Origin: Tardiphaga robiniae
Lineage (GTDB): Bacteria > Pseudomonadota > Alphaproteobacteria > Rhizobiales > Xanthobacteraceae
DNA: 64,000 nt
Assembly: GCF_001618955.1 (NCBI RefSeq)
Contig: NZ_LVYV01000056.1
Coordinates: forward strand, 62,001 to 126,000
Direction: 5' to 3'
Part shown: positions 60,619-64,000 of the stretch, piece after piece
How positions within the stretch are numbered: position 1 is the stretch's first letter
Layout of the letters: each line of letters starts with the position of its first letter
Position numbers and translations under genes: made by a program
The notes under the pieces: model-generated
Told to the model about the DNA's origin: nothing
Database searches by the model: none
Seen by the model: only the letters and a program-made list of their open reading frames with translations

Positions 60619-61301
60619 GGCGCGTCCTCATCGGGTCGTTGCACAAGCACTCACCATGAGTATTGTTCCGGGCAAGACGGTTCTTCCCGGTCCAAGATCA
60701 TTCCCGTTGCGCTTTGAAAACCTGGTCGGGCGGTTCGCGCGAGCCGGCGTCACGCAGAATAAGCGCTCTGCCGGGTAGCAACGGCAGGGCTACAGCGCCG
60801 AGAATGTTGGGCCTAGGGAGCATCGCCTTACTTCTTCACGACTGGCGGAGAAGATCGCAACCGACGCGTGGCATTTAAAACCAAGTCAGCGATTATCGAC
60901 GGCGAATCGTCCCGTTGGGGACGGCACAACAGATTTGTCCGTGCAGCAAAAGGCACTGCGAGCGGGCCGCCCTTCAGACCAACTAGCTGAACTGAGCGCC
61001 GTTCTCAGACCCAAGCCTGATCCTCATCGACAGAGCCCGCGCCCGCACAAGGTCGCGGCTTAGGCGATCCTCCGGCCGGCCGCCTTGCCCTCTTCTAGAA
61101 ATTTGAATTTATCGCCGTAACGAGCGGCTAATCTGAGAAGGCAGAGACAATCCTTAAAGCAAACTTTGGTTCCAAATCTGACGGTAAAAGTGTTCTTGTG
61201 CCGCGTATGTGGGGGAGCCTACTCTGACCTGCGACTCCCGTGCCGCTAAACGATGGCAGTTATCGCCTCTACCAGAGGGATTGGTTCGCGGAAAGTGAAT
61301 G
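60619..61301. other. Intergenic stretch before the histidine kinase
   Basis: About 680 bases. One 40-residue frame (60656-60778, basic, starting MSIVPGKTVLPGPR) is possible but unsupported. No promoter consensus, repeat or RNA family recognised. Confidence 0.4.
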
Positions 61302-63224
61302 ATGCCAAAAACAAAAAACGACCGCAATCTTTTAGAAAGCGAACGCGCCTTCCGACTTCTCGTTCAAGGCGTCACAGATTATGCGATCTATCTGCTCGAC
61401 CCCAACGGCATCGTATCAAACTGGAATGCAGGCGCCGAGACGATCAAAGGGTATGGCGCCGACGAAATCGTGGGCCAGCACTTCTCGGTGTTCTATCCGC
61501 CGGAGGATCGCGAAGCCGGACTTCCCGCCACCGCATTGGAGGCCGCACGCCGGAATAAGCGCTTCGAAGCGGAAGGCTGGCGGATGCGGAAAGACGGTAC
61601 GCGGTTTTTCGCGTCCGTGGTTATCGACGCCATCTATGAAAACGATGTCCTTGTCGGCTTTGCCAAGATCACGCGGGACATCACCGAACGGATGCAAGCC
61701 CGCTCCGCATTGAGCGAAAGCGAAAATCTTTTTCGCCTGTTGGTGAGCAATGTCACGGACTATGCGTTATACATGCTTGATCCGGAAGGTCATGTCACCA
61801 GCTGGAACCTCGGCGGTCAGCGGATCAAAGGCTATCTTCCTGACGAGATTATCGGTCAGCACTTTTCGCGCTTTTATACCCCCGGCGACCGGGACGCTGG
61901 AAAACCAGCGCGTGCTCTCAGCATTGCACGTGAAAAGGGCCGTTACGAAGAAGAAGGCTTGCGCGTCCGCAAAGACGGCACGTTCTTTTGGGCGAATGTG
62001 GTCATTGATCCCGTCCGCAATGACGCAGGCGAGCTGATCGGGTTTGCCAAGATCACGCGCGACATCACAGAGCGACGTCAAGCAACGCAGCAACTTGAAC
62101 GTATGCAAAAGCAGCTGGCGGAAGCGCAGAAAATGGATGCGCTCGGTCAGCTGACCGGCGGAGTGGCTCATGACTTCAACAACCTCCTTATGGCAATCAC
62201 GGGTAACGTTCGGCTGATCAAACGGCATGCCATTGTCCCCCGCGTGATCGAGGCAGCAGGAGCGATTGAGGCAAGCGTTCGTCGCGGCGCGGCACTTACT
62301 CGTCAGTTGCTGACGTTTGCGCGGCGTCAGCAAGTCGCTCCGACGCTGCTCAATCTTGAAGAGACCGTGCAAGCTGTACGCGAGGTCTTGGCTACCGTTC
62401 TGGGTAGCGCGATCAAGCTCGAAATCTCCGTACCGGCCGGAGTTTGGCCAATCTTCGCGGATCCAACCGAGCTCGAAACTGCACTCATCAATCTCAGCAT
62501 CAACTCTCGTGACGCCATGCCCGACGGGGGCACCTTGACGATTACGGCAGCAAATTACCGGGTCAGGGATGGAGAGGATAAAGGCGAGTACGTGCAGATC
62601 AAGGTGGCTGATACCGGCGCAGGTATTCCCGAGGACGTCATTGCGAAGGTGTTCGATCCGTTTTTCACGACCAAACCCGTCGGCAAAGGAACAGGATTGG
62701 GACTCTCACAGGTGCATGGCTTTGCCAACCAGGCCGGCGGTCGTGTCGAAATCCAAAGCAAGCTCGGCGCTGGTACGGAAATCACCATTCGGCTTCCGCG
62801 TGGCGAAGGCCATGCAGGTGCGCACGAAGCAGAGGTTCTGGCCAAAGGCGCCGGCAATGTCCTTCTTGTTGAAGACAATCCGGATGTTGCCACCGCCAGC
62901 GCCGTATTTCTGGAAGAGTTGGGATATCGCGTGAAATGCGTACCGGACGCGGAGTCCGCATTGCGCGAGATCGAGCACGACGGCATCGACCTCGTTTTCA
63001 GCGATGTCGTGATGCCTGGAAAAATGGATGGTCTCGGCCTGGCCCGACATCTTAGGCAGAATTACCCGAACATCCCCGTCGTTCTCGCAACGGGCTACAG
63101 TGAGGCAGCGCGGAAACTGGGCTCTGAATTTTTGCTGTTGCGAAAACCTTACGAGCTTCATGAGCTGAGTAGTGCCTTACAGACAGCCCTTCACCAAAGA
63201 TCGAAGGGCGCTCTATTAAATTGA
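61302..63224 (+). CDS. PAS-PAS hybrid sensor histidine kinase
   Basis: 640-residue soluble hybrid kinase. Two PAS domains (about 10-130 and 140-260; each with a similar core, YxLDPxGxVSNWN...RIKGY...GQHFSxFYPPED), then HisKA with phospho-accepting His about 290 in GGVAHDFNNLL, HATPase_c (N box NLSINSRDAM, G1 DTGAGIP, GKGTGLGLS) and a receiver with Asp about 568 in FSDVVMPGKMDG. No membrane segment, so it senses a cytoplasmic signal such as redox or light. GGAAAG before the start. No response regulator gene is next to it. Confidence 0.94.
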   Translation: MPKTKNDRNLLESERAFRLLVQGVTDYAIYLLDPNGIVSNWNAGAETIKGYGADEIVGQHFSVFYPPEDREAGLPATALEAARRNKRFEAEGWRMRKDGTRFFASVVIDAIYENDVLVGFAKITRDITERMQARSALSESENLFRLLVSNVTDYALYMLDPEGHVTSWNLGGQRIKGYLPDEIIGQHFSRFYTPGDRDAGKPARALSIAREKGRYEEEGLRVRKDGTFFWANVVIDPVRNDAGELIGFAKITRDITERRQATQQLERMQKQLAEAQKMDALGQLTGGVAHDFNNLLMAITGNVRLIKRHAIVPRVIEAAGAIEASVRRGAALTRQLLTFARRQQVAPTLLNLEETVQAVREVLATVLGSAIKLEISVPAGVWPIFADPTELETALINLSINSRDAMPDGGTLTITAANYRVRDGEDKGEYVQIKVADTGAGIPEDVIAKVFDPFFTTKPVGKGTGLGLSQVHGFANQAGGRVEIQSKLGAGTEITIRLPRGEGHAGAHEAEVLAKGAGNVLLVEDNPDVATASAVFLEELGYRVKCVPDAESALREIEHDGIDLVFSDVVMPGKMDGLGLARHLRQNYPNIPVVLATGYSEAARKLGSEFLLLRKPYELHELSSALQTALHQRSKGALLN

Positions 63225-63298
63225 ACCACAAACAATGCACCGGATCTTACGCCCACCTGTCTTGACTAGCGTCAGCCTCATCGGCTCATGACACTTTG

Positions 63299-63354
63299 CC
63301 TGCCATGGCGAGAGCCGATGGAGCAAGGCGAAGGTCCCTCATGGGTTCGCGATG
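63299..63354. repeat. Dispersed repeat, copy B
   Basis: Matches 32501-32554: CCTGCCATGG, an exact 19-base block CGAGAGCCGATGGAGCAAG (63309-63327), GGCGAAGG and CATGGGTTCGCGAT. Lies in the non-coding gap after the histidine kinase. Confidence 0.55.
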
Positions 63355-63459
63355 CGACGATGCCTTCGATTGCGTGGCCGTAATTTTATCTAAATGCAGA
63401 GTGTTGAGAACGCAGTTTAGATTGGAACGCATCTGCGAAATGAACGTAGTAAGGGCGCC

Positions 63460-63648
63460 ATGTCCCTTCTGTCAGACTCCACGTTGCAGATCGTCTTGCT
63501 TGCCGCCTTGTTCGTTGTCCTTGAGGGCCGCGGCGCCGTTTCGCGCCAGCTTTGGAACGTGCTTTTGAAGATCAAACTGTTTTCGCGTTCATCAGCGTGG
63601 AAGTGTTTGCCATGGTCACAAGGGACGGAACCACAATCCCCGGGATAG
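63460..63648 (+). CDS. Possible small membrane protein
   Basis: 62-residue frame whose start, MSLLSDSTLQIVLLAALFVV, could be a membrane segment, with AAGGGCG upstream. The second half (SSAWKCLPWSQGTEPQSPG) looks out of frame with the next ORF, so the gene may be shorter or broken. Weak support. Confidence 0.25.
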   Translation: MSLLSDSTLQIVLLAALFVVLEGRGAVSRQLWNVLLKIKLFSRSSAWKCLPWSQGTEPQSPG

Positions 63649-63734
63649 ACGCCGAGCAGGTGGCCAAGCTTGAAATTGCACGTCGGATTTTGGAGCAGGC
63701 ACGGGCTATCCTAGCAAAGGCGGCGAAGGACTAG
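63612..63734 (+). CDS. Possible 40-residue helical protein
   Basis: Frame MVTRDGTTIPGIDAEQVAKL followed by EIARRILEQARAILAKAAKD with GGAAG before ATG 63612. The helical second half looks protein-like; a longer in-frame start at 63552 is possible. No family. Confidence 0.35.
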   Translation: MVTRDGTTIPGIDAEQVAKLEIARRILEQARAILAKAAKD

Positions 63735-64000
63735 GCCTCGCTCCCTCCTTCACGGCCTGCCCGGTTGCGCTCATCTTGCGGCCGGCGGTCGGCAACGGGA
63801 CGCCAGTGGGCCCAGCGGATCGCCTTAATGGGGCGGGACTTCGGATCTTGGTGACGTTGACGCTGTCGGCCTGATTGCCGCCGCGGCAGTAGTAATAATT
63901 TGCATGGCAGGCGGCTCTGCTCGGTGGATGGACCAATGTCAGCGGTACATCTTGGGAACAACGCTAACAATTTTCACTTGGTCATACAGTGAAGTCGCCG
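63735..64000. other. Right edge without a supported gene
   Basis: About 265 bases. Frames on the minus strand (to 63936 and 63970) are Arg/Pro-rich chance-like sequence. Nothing is supported up to the window end. Confidence 0.4.

Noticed and set aside
63706-63970. Minus-strand frames at the right edge
   Set aside because: Low-complexity Arg/Pro-rich sequence without ribosome site or family; may be chance.

Overview
The window is high-GC, densely coded alphaproteobacterial DNA. Gene content and many small-protein families point to the Bradyrhizobium/Rhodopseudomonas/Tardiphaga group (Nitrobacteraceae). This is inferred from protein families; no rRNA or tRNA marker is present.

Region 1 (about 1-24.9 kb) is an organosulfur-scavenging island. 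It holds parts of two sulfonate-type ABC transporters (one cut by the left window edge), a peptide-type ABC system with a fused double ATPase, and an orphan MetQ/NlpA-type binding protein. It also holds six LLM-class flavin-dependent monooxygenases (one clear SsuD, one SfnG-like, three NtaA/DszA-like, one divergent SsuD-like), a DszC/SfnB-like acyl-CoA-dehydrogenase-fold enzyme and a CmcJ/NvfI-family enzyme. The serine O-acetyltransferase gene here is split by a one-base frameshift. The transporters would import sulfonates, sulfones or thio-compounds, the monooxygenases would release sulfite, and serine acetyltransferase would supply the cysteine acceptor. Several proteins here contain almost no Cys or Met, as expected for genes used under sulfur starvation. 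No flavin reductase is visible.

Region 2 (25-30 kb) holds a CYTH-CHAD protein and a large autotransporter-type surface protein with Ig-like repeats.

Region 3 (30.6-41.8 kb) is an accessory stretch of tiny genes, many under 60 codons. Most are orphan hypotheticals. It contains three paralogous four-cysteine zinc-ribbon proteins, two of them coupled to a paralogous helix-turn-helix-like gene. It also contains a frameshifted gene, a dispersed repeat, a YciF-type (DUF892) gene and a Crp/Fnr regulator lacking a normal start codon.

Region 4 (42-63.2 kb) is a stress and envelope region: large-subunit catalase KatE, DUF4142, CsbD, a SulP anion transporter, exonuclease III, a PaoABC-like molybdenum aldehyde oxidase, isochorismatase-like hydrolase/DUF3147/PAP2 operon, SemiSWEET, an SDR oxidoreductase, DUF2934, and a PAS-PAS-histidine kinase-receiver hybrid. 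Motifs matching the alphaproteobacterial general stress (EcfG-type) promoter, GGAAC-N16-CGTT, lie upstream of katE, a small secreted protein operon and the SDR gene. Near matches lie upstream of the DUF892, PAP2 and Pao operons, so much of this region is probably one stress regulon.
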